From Candidatus Contubernalis alkalaceticus (lineage in GTDB: Bacteria > Bacillota > Dethiobacteria > SKNC01), in contig NZ_CP054699.1 of the NCBI RefSeq assembly GCF_022558445.1, forward strand, positions 1 to 64,000: a stretch of 64,000 bases of DNA, in the 5' to 3' direction. The notes under the pieces were generated by a model. That model searched no databases. It saw nothing but the letters and a program-made list of their open reading frames with translations, and had not been told where the DNA came from. A program made the position numbers and the translations under genes. Of this stretch, positions 21,187-29,788 are shown in pieces; position 1 is the first letter of the stretch, and each line of letters starts with the position of its first letter.

Positions 21187-23262
21187 ATGAAAACTTATCA
21201 AACCAAGGATATTAGAAATGTGGCGCTGATTTCCCACGGGGGAGCCGGAAAGACCTCACTTACCGAAGCTCTGCTGTTCACCTCCGAAGCGGTAAACCGA
21301 CTGGGCCGGGTGGATAACGGGACCACCACCAGTGATTTTGACCCCGATGAGATTAAGCGTCAGATGAGTTTGAGTGCCACCTTAGCCCCTGTGGAGTGGA
21401 AAAATACTAAAATTAATTTGCTGGATACTCCCGGTTATTTTGACTTTGTGGGGGAAGTACAGGCAGCCCTAAGGGTTGCGGATTCTTGCATTGTAGTGGT
21501 TTGTGCTGCCTCTGGAGTAGAGGTTGGTACTGAGAAGGTTTGGGGCCTGGCTAATGATTATAAGCTGCCCCGCCTGGTGGTCATGAACAAGATGGAACGG
21601 GAAAACGCTAACTTCAATCAGACCCTGGAACAGTTACGGGAGTTTTTTGGCCTGGGGGTAATACCTGTGCAGGCCCCCATTGGACAGGAGAGTTCCTTTA
21701 AAGGGGTAGTGGACCTGATTAATATGAAGGCCCTGATTTTTAATGAAGAAGGGAAGAAGGTTACGGAAGAGGAAATTCCTGAAGATTTGATGGACCAGGT
21801 GGAGAGCTACAGGGAAATGATGATGGAGACCGTGGCTGAAGCCGATGACGAACTATTATTAAAATATCTAGATGGTGAGCCTTTGTCTCAGAAGGAAATT
21901 CAGGAGGGCTTGAAGAAAGGCGTAATGGAAAGTAAGGTTATCCCCGTTGTATGCGGTTCTTATACCAGCAATATTGGAAGCCAGCCCCTGCTGGATTTAA
22001 TCAACAGTTGTCTGCCTTCTCCTGCAGAGGTGGGCGAAGTAAAGGGATTTGTTCCCGGTAGTGAAGAGGAGGAAATCACCCGAAAAGTAAGTGCGGAGGA
22101 ACCTCTTTCCGCTCTGGTCTATAAAACCCTGGCGGATCCATATGTAGGTAGAATTAACTTTTTCAAGGTTTATTCTGGAAAGATGCAGTCTGATTCCCAA
22201 GTGTACAATTCCAACAAGGATAAGATGGAACGTTTCGGGCAGGTATTTTTGATGAGGGGCAAAACCCAGATTAATATCAGTGAAGCAGTGGCCGGGGATA
22301 TTGCCGCGGTGGCTAAACTGTCGGAAACTACCACCGGAGATACGCTGTGTAATAAGGCTAACCCTATAGTTTTTAGTCCCATCACTTTCCCAAAACCGGT
22401 TATATCCTATGCGGTTAAGGCTAAGGCCAAGGGGGAAGAGGAGAAGGTGTTTGCGGGCTTGACTAGGTTTTTAGATGAAGACCCCACCCTGGAAGTGGAG
22501 AAAAAGACAGATACCAAACAGACACTGCTTTGGGGTATTGGTGAGCTTCAGCTGGACATTGTCTGCAATCGGCTTTCTAAAAAATTTGGTGTGGAGGTGG
22601 ATCTTTCCACTCCCAAGATTCCTTATAAAGAGACTATTCGAACATCGGTTAAGGTGGAAGGAAAACACAAGAAGCAGTCCGGAGGCCGTGGACAGTTTGG
22701 ACATGTGTGGATAGAGCTGGAGCCATCGGAGGAGGAGTTCGAGTTTGTAGATAAAATTTTTGGTGGTTCTGTTCCCAGGCAGTATATACCGGCGGTTGAG
22801 AAAGGGATCCGGGAGGCTATGGAGGAAGGCATTCTGGCTAAGAACCCTGTGGTAAACGTGAGAACTACTTTATACGATGGTTCTTATCATACGGTAGATT
22901 CTTCGGAAATGGCTTTTAAAATTGCAGCTTCCATGGCTTTTAAAAAAGCCTTTGAAAAAGCTAACCCGGTTCTTTTAGAGCCTATCATGGAAGTGGAAAT
23001 AACGGTGCCAGATGCTTTCATGGGAGATATTATGGGAGATATGAACTCTAAACGGGGAAGAATTTTAGGTACTGAACCTCTGGAGGGAGGACAAATGATT
23101 CGGGCTCATGTGCCCTTATCAGAAATGTTCCGTTATTCCATTGATTTACGGTCCATGACCCAGGGCCGTGGATCCTTTAGCATGCATTTCAATCGTTATG
23201 AAGAGGTGCCGGACCATATAGCTCAAAAAGTTATTGAGGCGGCTCAGGAGGAACAGGAATAA
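21187..23262 (+). CDS. Elongation factor G-like GTPase (EF-G2 type)
   Basis: Translational GTPase of 691 residues. The P loop is HGGAGKTS (17-24) rather than the AHIDAGKTT of housekeeping EF-G; G3 is DTPGYFDF and G4 is NKMERENANF instead of NKMDR. All five EF-G domains are present, ending in SMHFNRYEEVPDHIAQKVI. This places it in the EF-G-like/EF-G2 group, whose role is poorly defined and is not the main translocase. TAAAGGAGGA precedes the ATG. It follows the RCKP zinc-ribbon gene. A normal fusA is expected in the ribosomal protein cluster elsewhere. Confidence 0.92.
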   Translation: MKTYQTKDIRNVALISHGGAGKTSLTEALLFTSEAVNRLGRVDNGTTTSDFDPDEIKRQMSLSATLAPVEWKNTKINLLDTPGYFDFVGEVQAALRVADSCIVVVCAASGVEVGTEKVWGLANDYKLPRLVVMNKMERENANFNQTLEQLREFFGLGVIPVQAPIGQESSFKGVVDLINMKALIFNEEGKKVTEEEIPEDLMDQVESYREMMMETVAEADDELLLKYLDGEPLSQKEIQEGLKKGVMESKVIPVVCGSYTSNIGSQPLLDLINSCLPSPAEVGEVKGFVPGSEEEEITRKVSAEEPLSALVYKTLADPYVGRINFFKVYSGKMQSDSQVYNSNKDKMERFGQVFLMRGKTQINISEAVAGDIAAVAKLSETTTGDTLCNKANPIVFSPITFPKPVISYAVKAKAKGEEEKVFAGLTRFLDEDPTLEVEKKTDTKQTLLWGIGELQLDIVCNRLSKKFGVEVDLSTPKIPYKETIRTSVKVEGKHKKQSGGRGQFGHVWIELEPSEEEFEFVDKIFGGSVPRQYIPAVEKGIREAMEEGILAKNPVVNVRTTLYDGSYHTVDSSEMAFKIAASMAFKKAFEKANPVLLEPIMEVEITVPDAFMGDIMGDMNSKRGRILGTEPLEGGQMIRAHVPLSEMFRYSIDLRSMTQGRGSFSMHFNRYEEVPDHIAQKVIEAAQEEQE

Positions 23263-23271
23263 GGCTAATGT

Positions 23272-23330
23272 ATACCCGCCGGAGAGGCCGCAAGAATACG
23301 GCCTTAAGGGCGGGTATTATTTTTTATTTT
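23272..23330 (+). terminator. Terminator after the EF-G-like gene
   Basis: ATACCCGCC (23272-23280) pairs with GGCGGGTAT (23309-23317). An inner helix AGGCCG/CGGCCT (23285-23290/23299-23304) lies within, then TATTTTTTATTTTT follows. Confidence 0.85.
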
Positions 23331-23471
23331 TAATGATAATGCGAGGTTTATTCCGTGTCTTTTTAGTTTATATTAAAATAAATGAAATTAAAAATTTTAG
23401 ATACAGCATATGTTTTTGCATATAACCATAGATTTTATATATATATATATGAATTTTGGGGGTGAGCTGGT

Positions 23472-24566
23472 ATGAGGTTAAGAGTGGGTGTATTATTTGG
23501 CGGCCGGTCCGGTGAGCATGAGGTTTCTTTAAAATCTGCCCGTTCAGTGATGGATGCTCTGGATAAGACAAAATATGATATTGTTCCCATAGGTATTACA
23601 AAAGAAGGGACATGGTTGGCGGGGGCTGACCCCATGGAGGCCCTGGCCACAGGAGATATTCCCGGAGAGAATTATCCCGTGGCCATAGTTCCTGACCCGG
23701 GAGTTGGGGGAATGATATCTATTGAGGAGCCGACGGTTCTGGGGAAAATTGAGAAACTACAGGTGGTTTTCCCGGTATTGCACGGGACCAATGGAGAGGA
23801 CGGGACAGTCCAAGGCCTTTTGGAGCTGGCAGGAATTCCATACGTGGGCCCCGGGGTTTTGGCTGCCAGTGCCGGGATGGATAAAGTGGTGATGAAGATG
23901 CTGTTTGAGCGCTGTGGCCTTCCGGTAGGTAAGTACTTGTATTTTTTAAAGAAAGAATGGACAGAAAACCAAGAAAGAATCATCAAAGAAATTGAAGAGG
24001 TACTGGGGTATCCGTGTTTTATTAAGCCGGCCAATCTGGGCTCCAGCGTAGGCATTTCTAAGGCCAACAACCGGGAGAAATTGATTCTGGGAATTGAGGA
24101 TGCGGCCCGGTACGATCGGAAAATTGTGGTAGAGGAGCACCTTCAAGGGAAAGAAATTGAAGTTAGTGTTTTGGGAAACGATGATCCAGAGGCTTCGGTG
24201 CCCGGTGAAATTATTCCCAGTAATGATTTTTATGACTATCATGCTAAATATGTAGATAACCGTTCAGAGCTTATTATTCCGGCGGATTTGGGAGAAAAGC
24301 TCACCAAAGAGGTGCAAAGCCTGGCAGTGAAGGTATTTAAGGCAATAGACGGGTCCGGTATGGGGCGGGTGGATTTTTTTGTTGATCCCCAAAAAGAGAC
24401 GGTGTTGGTCAATGAAATTAATACGATCCCCGGGTTTACGCAGATTAGTATGTATCCAAAGCTTTGGGAAGCAACAGGCTTAAGCTATTCGGGCCTCTTG
24501 GAACGTCTTATTGATCTGGCTTTGGAAAGGTTTGAGGAAAAGGCGGAATTAAAAACCATCTTTTAG
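23472..24566 (+). CDS. ddl: D-alanine--D-alanine ligase
   Basis: ATP-grasp enzyme making the D-Ala-D-Ala dipeptide for peptidoglycan. The 364 residues begin with [49 protein letters not shown] and the C-terminal [21 protein letters not shown] are diagnostic. GGGGGTGAG precedes the ATG. It stands alone between two terminated units, away from a dcw cluster. I see no clear reason to call it a D-Ala-D-Lac ligase. Confidence 0.97.
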   Translation: [364 protein letters not shown]

Positions 24567-24596
24567 ACCATATTAAAAAAATAAGATACCTAAATC

Positions 24597-24625
24597 TTGT
24601 TATTTAACCTGCCTTGTAGTAAAAT
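24597..24625 (+). promoter_or_regulatory. Promoter of pdxST
   Basis: TTGTTA (24597-24602), a 17-nt spacer and TAAAAT (24620-24625), 37 bp before the pdxS start. Confidence 0.6.
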
Positions 24626-24662
24626 TAATTGGAGTAATTAGCGGAGAAAGAAGGGATTAGAT

Positions 24663-25547
24663 ATGGTGGAAAGAGGAACCTTCAGACTTAAAAAGGGCCT
24701 GGCGGAAATGCAGAAGGGCGGAGTAATTATGGATGTTACTACCCCAGAACAGGCTAAGATTGCCCAGGAAGCAGGGGCCGTGGCAGTAATGGCTCTGGAA
24801 AGAGTTCCTGCAGATATTAGGGCTGTAGGTGGAGTTGCCCGCATGGCGGACCCGGAGATTGTTGAAAAAATTATGGAAGTGGTAACTATTCCGGTGATGG
24901 CCAAAGCTAGAATAGGACATTTCGTAGAGGCTAAAATATTAGAAGCCTTGGGAGTTGACTATATTGATGAGAGTGAAGTTTTAACTCCGGCGGATGAATA
25001 TTTCCATATTGATAAGCACTCGTTTACGGTGCCATTCGTTTGTGGCTGCCGGGATTTAGGTGAGGCGCTGCGGAGGATTTCAGAAGGGGCTGCTATGGTG
25101 AGAACCAAGGGAGAACCGGGGACAGGCAATGTAGTGGAAGCGGTCAGGCATATGAGGATGGTTATGTCACAGATTCAAAGGTTGGGCAGCATGCGGGAGG
25201 ATGAACTGGCTGCTGAAGCAAAAAATCTGGGAGCACCCTTGGAACTGTTGAAGGAAGTAAGGAAGCTGGGCAGGCTGCCGGTGGTGAACTTTGCGGCCGG
25301 TGGAGTTGCTACTCCTGCAGATGCAGCTTTAATGATGCATTTAGGGGCCGATGGGGTGTTTGTAGGCTCTGGGATATTTAAAGCCCGGGACCCTGAAACT
25401 ATGGCTAAAGCTATAGTGGAGGCCACTTTAAACTATGATGATCCAGAAATGCTGGCCCGGGTATCCAAAGGTCTGGGAGAGGCTATGCCGGGTATTGATG
25501 TGGCTACTCTGAAAGAAGAAGATAGGATGCAGCTGCGGGGCTGGTAG
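24663..25547 (+). CDS. pdxS: Pyridoxal 5'-phosphate synthase subunit PdxS
   Basis: Synthase subunit of the DXP-independent PLP pathway, condensing ribose 5-phosphate, glyceraldehyde 3-phosphate and ammonia. The 294 residues include [31 protein letters not shown], the lysine-bearing [13 protein letters not shown] and the phosphate loop [13 protein letters not shown]. It forms a dodecamer with PdxT, encoded 12 bp downstream. Vitamin B6 supply also serves the aminotransferase IlvE. Confidence 0.98.
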   Translation: MVERGTFRLKKGLAEMQKGGVIMDVTTPEQAKIAQEAGAVAVMALERVPADIRAVGGVARMADPEIVEKIMEVVTIPVMAKARIGHFVEAKILEALGVDYIDESEVLTPADEYFHIDKHSFTVPFVCGCRDLGEALRRISEGAAMVRTKGEPGTGNVVEAVRHMRMVMSQIQRLGSMREDELAAEAKNLGAPLELLKEVRKLGRLPVVNFAAGGVATPADAALMMHLGADGVFVGSGIFKARDPETMAKAIVEATLNYDDPEMLARVSKGLGEAMPGIDVATLKEEDRMQLRGW

Positions 25548-25559
25548 GGAGGACAAAAG

Positions 25560-26141
25560 GTGAGAGTAGGAGTTCTAGCAGTACAAGGTGCGGTCTCAGA
25601 ACATATTAATATGCTGGAAAAATGCGGAGTGGAAGGGGTTTCAGTTAAGAGGCAGGATGACCTTTCCAATCTAGATGCTTTGATAATTCCTGGTGGAGAA
25701 AGCACTACCATTGGCAGATTGGTTAGAAATTTCGGCCTGGATAAGGACATTATTAAAATGGCGGAAGAGGGAACACCCATTTATGGAACTTGTGCCGGTA
25801 TGATTCTTTTAGCCGGAGAAATTGAGGGAGAGAACCCCCACTTGGGATTGATGAACCTTCGGGTGGTGCGAAACGCTTTTGGACGTCAAAAGGACAGTTT
25901 TGAAGCTGATTTAAATGTGCCTGATCTGGGGGACGAACCCTTTACTGCTGTTTTTATCAGGGCTCCATACGTCTCTTGGACCGGGCCGGAGGTAGAGGTA
26001 CTGTGCCGTTTCCAGGATAACGTTGTGGCAGCCCGGCAGGGGAATTTGCTGGTTACCTCTTTTCATCCGGAGCTTACGCAGGATGAACGCTTCCATCGAT
26101 ACTTAATTGCCATGGCGGAAAAGCCTGGAGAAATGGAGTGA
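25560..26141 (+). CDS. pdxT: Pyridoxal 5'-phosphate synthase glutaminase subunit PdxT
   Basis: Class I glutamine amidotransferase feeding ammonia to PdxS. The start is GTG 25560 with GGGAGG 7 nt upstream; MRVGVLAVQGAVSEH is the family N terminus. The 193 residues carry IPGGESTTIGRL, the nucleophile in YGTCAGMILLA, and the His/Glu pair in TSFHPELTQD. The stop codon overlaps the beginning of a dispersed two-hairpin repeat. Confidence 0.98.
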   Translation: MRVGVLAVQGAVSEHINMLEKCGVEGVSVKRQDDLSNLDALIIPGGESTTIGRLVRNFGLDKDIIKMAEEGTPIYGTCAGMILLAGEIEGENPHLGLMNLRVVRNAFGRQKDSFEADLNVPDLGDEPFTAVFIRAPYVSWTGPEVEVLCRFQDNVVAARQGNLLVTSFHPELTQDERFHRYLIAMAEKPGEME

Positions 26142-26200
26142 ACTGGTTTCAGCAAGCTTTAAAATCGGGGAATCAGGTGGAGACTCTACTCCACCTGATT
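26137..26200 (+). repeat. Dispersed two-hairpin repeat, copy 1
   Basis: From the pdxT stop: AGTGAACTGGTTTCAGCAAGC, then a 12-bp perfect hairpin AATCAGGTGGAG (26171-26182) and CTCCACCTGATT (26189-26200). The same 64-bp arrangement occurs inverted at 50955-51018: identical hairpin arms, different loop, and a matching GTGAACT-GTTTCAGCAAGC flank. In copy 1 the second hairpin (GTTTCAGC/GCTGAAAC in the other copy) has decayed. No T tract follows, so it is not an ordinary terminator. Confidence 0.75.
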
Positions 26201-26242
26201 ATAAGCTCTACCTACGCTAACGCTTAGAGGTGGGGGTCTTAT
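26201..26242 (+). repeat. Imperfect hairpin resembling an IS200/IS605 element end
   Basis: ATAAG (26201-26205) pairs with CTTAT (26238-26242) around CTCTACC...GGTGGGGG, with the apical segment TACGCTAACGCTTA. Subterminal hairpins with a CGCTAACGCT-like apex are known, from memory, at the right ends of IS200/IS605 elements. No transposase or tnpB is adjacent, so this would be a solo end or a palindrome-associated relic. Confidence 0.35.
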
Positions 26243-26299
26243 ACCCTAAAAAAAAGAGATAATAAGCTGCACTAATTTTTTTTATGAGTAACTGTGGTC

Positions 26300-26349
26300 A
26301 AACCTGTGTAAATTTATGTCTAAAGGATAAATTTACACAGGTTTTTATT
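26300..26349. terminator. Strong terminator between pdxT and udg
   Basis: An 18-bp perfect stem: 26300-26317 (AAACCTGTGTAAATTTAT) with 26327-26344, 9-nt loop, then TTATT. No gene is seen in 26142-26471; apart from this terminator the stretch holds the repeat above and AT-rich sequence. Confidence 0.85.
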
Positions 26350-26471
26350 ATGAAACACCTCTTACTTTTTATAAAAAACCAGGGCATGTTTTAAGAGCAT
26401 ATTAAAAAAAATTTGTATATGATAAAATTAAAACATAATGCAGAAAGATTTTAATACCAGGGGGTATATAA

Positions 26472-27095
26472 TTGAAGCCGGGAGATCTGTTTAATTGTCT
26501 GGAAGTAGATAATAAAGAAAGTGATGAAATTTCTAAGACTCAAGCCCTTGAGCTGTGGCAGGAAAAGGTTTCAGGCTGTAGAAGGTGTGCTTTATGGGAG
26601 AGCTGCAGCCGGGTGGTCTTTGGGGAGGGTAATCCGGAAGCACAGTTGATGCTGGTGGGGGAGGCCCCTGGAAGAGAAGAGGACAAGCTGGGGAGGCCCT
26701 TTGTGGGACGAGCCGGCAAACTTTTGGACAGTATTCTGGAGATGGCAGGGTTTTCAAGGCCAGAGGTTTATATTGCCAATGTGGTTAAATGCAGACCACC
26801 CAATAATCGAAACCCTCTGCCTGAGGAGATAAAGGCTTGTCTTCCTTATTTACAGGGACAAATAAATATTATTGGTCCCAAAATTGTTGTGTGCCTGGGG
26901 GCTATGGCCTCCAAAACGTTAATTTACCCCAAGGCTCAGATTAGTAAGATTCGAGGTAAGTGGGTGAATCAGGAAAGTTTTAGGATAATGCCCACCTTTC
27001 ATCCTGCATATCTGCTTAGAGATCCTCAAAAAAAGAAGTTGGTGCAGCAGGATTTTCAGGAGGTAGAAAGAGAATATAAAGCTGTAACAGAATAA
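26472..27095 (+). CDS. Family 4 (Fe-S) uracil-DNA glycosylase
   Basis: Removes uracil from DNA arising from cytosine deamination. The 207 residues carry the family 4 hallmarks: GEAPG (63-67), four cluster-type cysteines (C36, C39, C107, C123), NRNPLPEEIKACLPYL, and the C-terminal FHPAYLLRDP. The start is TTG 26472 with GGGGG about 7 nt upstream. Similar domains are fused to phage DNA polymerases, but the length and surroundings indicate a stand-alone repair enzyme. Confidence 0.92.
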   Translation: MKPGDLFNCLEVDNKESDEISKTQALELWQEKVSGCRRCALWESCSRVVFGEGNPEAQLMLVGEAPGREEDKLGRPFVGRAGKLLDSILEMAGFSRPEVYIANVVKCRPPNNRNPLPEEIKACLPYLQGQINIIGPKIVVCLGAMASKTLIYPKAQISKIRGKWVNQESFRIMPTFHPAYLLRDPQKKKLVQQDFQEVEREYKAVTE

Positions 27096-27176
27096 ATTGG
27101 CTCTATTTGATATTTTCTAGTTAGTATATGTTAATGATATTTAGTTTTTTTTGATTATACGAGAGAGGGTGGTTCC

Positions 27177-27866
27177 ATGAGCAAAAAAGTACTGCTGGTT
27201 GATGATGAAAAGACTTTAGTCAAAGCACTTACCTTTAACCTGGAGAAAGAAGGATATCAGGTAATACCTGCTTTTGATGGAGAAGAAGCTTTACAATTAG
27301 TGGAAACGGAAAATCCGGATTTGATTATTCTAGACCTTATGCTTCCAGGCGTGGATGGGTTTGAAGTTTGCCGCAGGGTTAGAAAAAGCCTGGATATACC
27401 CATCATTATGCTTACAGCCAAGGGAGACGATATAGACAAAATATTGGGGTTGGAACTGGGAGCCGATGATTATATCACCAAACCTTTTAATCCCAGAGAA
27501 CTATTGGCCCGGGTAAAGGCAATTTTCCGCCGCACTGAATCTCAAGGTACTTCTTTAAAAAATTTGATTAAAATTCAGGATCTTCAGATTGATCTGTATC
27601 AGCACAAAGTAAGGGTTAAGGAAAATGAGGTGGATCTTACCTCCAAAGAATTTGCTTTATTAAATATATTAGCCAGCAACCCCGGTAGAGTTTTTCCCCG
27701 GGAACAACTGCTGGAGCAAATTTGGGGGTATAATTATTATGGCGATGCCCGGACCGTAGATGTTCATATCCGTCACCTGAGGGAAAAGTTGGAATCGGAC
27801 CCCTCGAATCCTCGCTACATCTTAACAGTTTGGGGGACCGGTTATAAATTCAGGGAGGGTCGTTAG
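27177..27866 (+). CDS. OmpR/PhoB-family response regulator
   Basis: Two-component transcription factor of 229 residues. The receiver domain (1-120) has DD at 9-10, the phosphoacceptor Asp53 in IILDLMLPG, and the conserved Lys in YITKPFNPRELLARVKA. The C-terminal winged helix ends in RHLREKLESDPSNPRYILTVWGTGYKF. It overlaps its sensor kinase by one base. Sequence and partner architecture resemble PhoP/WalR/ResD regulators; the specific signal is not readable. Confidence 0.95.
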   Translation: MSKKVLLVDDEKTLVKALTFNLEKEGYQVIPAFDGEEALQLVETENPDLIILDLMLPGVDGFEVCRRVRKSLDIPIIMLTAKGDDIDKILGLELGADDYITKPFNPRELLARVKAIFRRTESQGTSLKNLIKIQDLQIDLYQHKVRVKENEVDLTSKEFALLNILASNPGRVFPREQLLEQIWGYNYYGDARTVDVHIRHLREKLESDPSNPRYILTVWGTGYKFREGR

Positions 27867-29668
27867 TGTTTCAAAGTATACGCAGCAAATTAACTGTAAC
27901 TTATCTTATTTTAATATTTGCCGTTACTTTAATAATAAATACTTTTTTGCTTAATTTGCTGGAGCAGTATTATTTGGACTACCAAAAGGAGGTTCTAACC
28001 AGAACCGGACGACTGGTGGCTAATTTTTCTGAGAGTTATTTGAAGGAGGGTTCCAATTACGTTGCTTTGAGCAATCTGGCGGAGGATTTCAGCCGGCAGG
28101 TAGGTGCCAGGGTAATTATTGTTAATAATAACAAGATTGTGGTAGGGGATTCGGTTCGGGTGGAAGGCTTTATCGGCAGCCTTTTGGATCGAGGGGAAAT
28201 TGAGCAGGCCTGGGAAGAGGGAGTAGGCTATAGTATCCAAAAGAGCTCTATAACCAGTCAGTGGGTTATGCAGGTGGCAGTCCCGGTGTTCAGTGAAAAC
28301 ATTCCCCAGGGGGCTGTCTTTGTTTCCTCCTCGCTGGATCCTATATACGAAATATTGACAGATATTAATCGAATATTGCTTTCCACCATGGCAATCGCAT
28401 TAGTTTTTGTAGGGATCTTAGGGGCTATTTTTGCCAAAAAAATAACAAAACCTATCTATGCCCTTACGGCAGCGGCCAGCCAGATTGCCCAGGGGAATCT
28501 GGAACAGCAAATTAAAGTCATTAAAAAGGATGAAGTGGGTATTTTAACTCAACAATTTAATATTATGGCTTCCAAGTTACAGGAGATGACCCGCCGTCTG
28601 GAAAATACCATACAGGAGGTATCTACGGAAAGCAATAAACTTTCCACTATTTTATCTAATATGGTGGACGGTGTTTTCGCGGTGGACAAAGAAGGCAGCC
28701 TGATATTGGTCAACCCGGTGGCTGAAGAAATATTTTCTATTAAATCGGGAGAATATATGGGAAGGCCGTTAAAAGAGGTGCCCGGCCCGGCAGAAATTAA
28801 AGAAAGTTTTGAAAGGGTCTGGCGTTCAAAAAAAGAAGAGACTTGTGAAGTTGAAGTAGAAAAACAACTTTATAAGCTGGTGGTCAGCCCCCTGCTTGGG
28901 GAGAAGCAGGAGTTCTTCGGATCCGTGGCAGTGCTTCAGAATATAACGGCAGAAAAGATGTTGGAAAAGAAGCAGAGGGAGTTTGTGGCGGATGTTTCCC
29001 ATGAATTACGAACGCCTTTATCTTCAGTGAATATTATTGTAAAAACAATGCTGGAGTACGATTTGACCCGGGAAGAGGAGAAGGATTTTCTAAAGGACAT
29101 GGATGTGGAAATAGAAAGGTTGTCGGCTTTAGTCACCGATATTTTGGATTTAACCCGCATGGATTCCCTGAAGGGCAGAAGGGGTACCCAGAAAAGTGAT
29201 CCCAGGCAGCTGTTTGAAGAGGTTTTGGTTCGGATGTATCCCCGGGCAGAGAGGAATCAGCAGGAGCTGACCTGGGAAATTCCGGGACTGGTTCCCATGG
29301 AAATGAATCAGGATCAGATAGAAAGGGTTTTTATTAATTTGTTGGATAATGCTATTAAGTACACTCCCCAGGGTGGATGGATCAGAGTGGAAGCCCAGGA
29401 CCTGGGGGATGAAATATCGGTCAAGGTAAAAGATACAGGGCCAGGCATTCCCCTGGAGGACCAGGTTCGAATTTTTGAAAGGTTTTACCGGGTAGATAAA
29501 GCCCGGTCAAGGGAAATGGGGGGTACCGGCCTGGGGTTGGCTATCAGCTATGAAATCATTACAGCCCATGGAGGGAAAATATGGGTGGAAAGTGAGCCGG
29601 GATACGGCTCAACCTTTGTTTTTACTCTTCCCAAGGTTCAGTTTTCTGAAGGATCACCTTCAGAGTAG
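27866..29668 (+). CDS. Membrane sensor histidine kinase (HAMP-PAS-HisKA-HATPase)
   Basis: Partner of the preceding regulator; the GTG start overlaps that gene's TAG. The 600 residues contain TM1 (about 8-30), an extracytoplasmic sensor (31-165), TM2 (168-190), HAMP (191-243), PAS (258-360), HisKA with phosphoacceptor His379 in VSHELRTP, and a catalytic domain with NLLDNAIKYTP, DTGPGIP and GGTGLGLAIS. This layout equals PhoR/WalK/ResE kinases. The lipoprotein gene downstream may belong to the same unit. Confidence 0.95.
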   Translation: MFQSIRSKLTVTYLILIFAVTLIINTFLLNLLEQYYLDYQKEVLTRTGRLVANFSESYLKEGSNYVALSNLAEDFSRQVGARVIIVNNNKIVVGDSVRVEGFIGSLLDRGEIEQAWEEGVGYSIQKSSITSQWVMQVAVPVFSENIPQGAVFVSSSLDPIYEILTDINRILLSTMAIALVFVGILGAIFAKKITKPIYALTAAASQIAQGNLEQQIKVIKKDEVGILTQQFNIMASKLQEMTRRLENTIQEVSTESNKLSTILSNMVDGVFAVDKEGSLILVNPVAEEIFSIKSGEYMGRPLKEVPGPAEIKESFERVWRSKKEETCEVEVEKQLYKLVVSPLLGEKQEFFGSVAVLQNITAEKMLEKKQREFVADVSHELRTPLSSVNIIVKTMLEYDLTREEEKDFLKDMDVEIERLSALVTDILDLTRMDSLKGRRGTQKSDPRQLFEEVLVRMYPRAERNQQELTWEIPGLVPMEMNQDQIERVFINLLDNAIKYTPQGGWIRVEAQDLGDEISVKVKDTGPGIPLEDQVRIFERFYRVDKARSREMGGTGLGLAISYEIITAHGGKIWVESEPGYGSTFVFTLPKVQFSEGSPSE

Positions 29669-29788
29669 ATAGAGGAATGGACATAAATATGTTAAAAAAT
29701 TAACAGGGGTATTATTTAAAATTAAGCTTCTGTAAAAGGAATTATAAAGAGTAACGGTTAAACTCTTTAACAGGAGGAATAACCAAAG

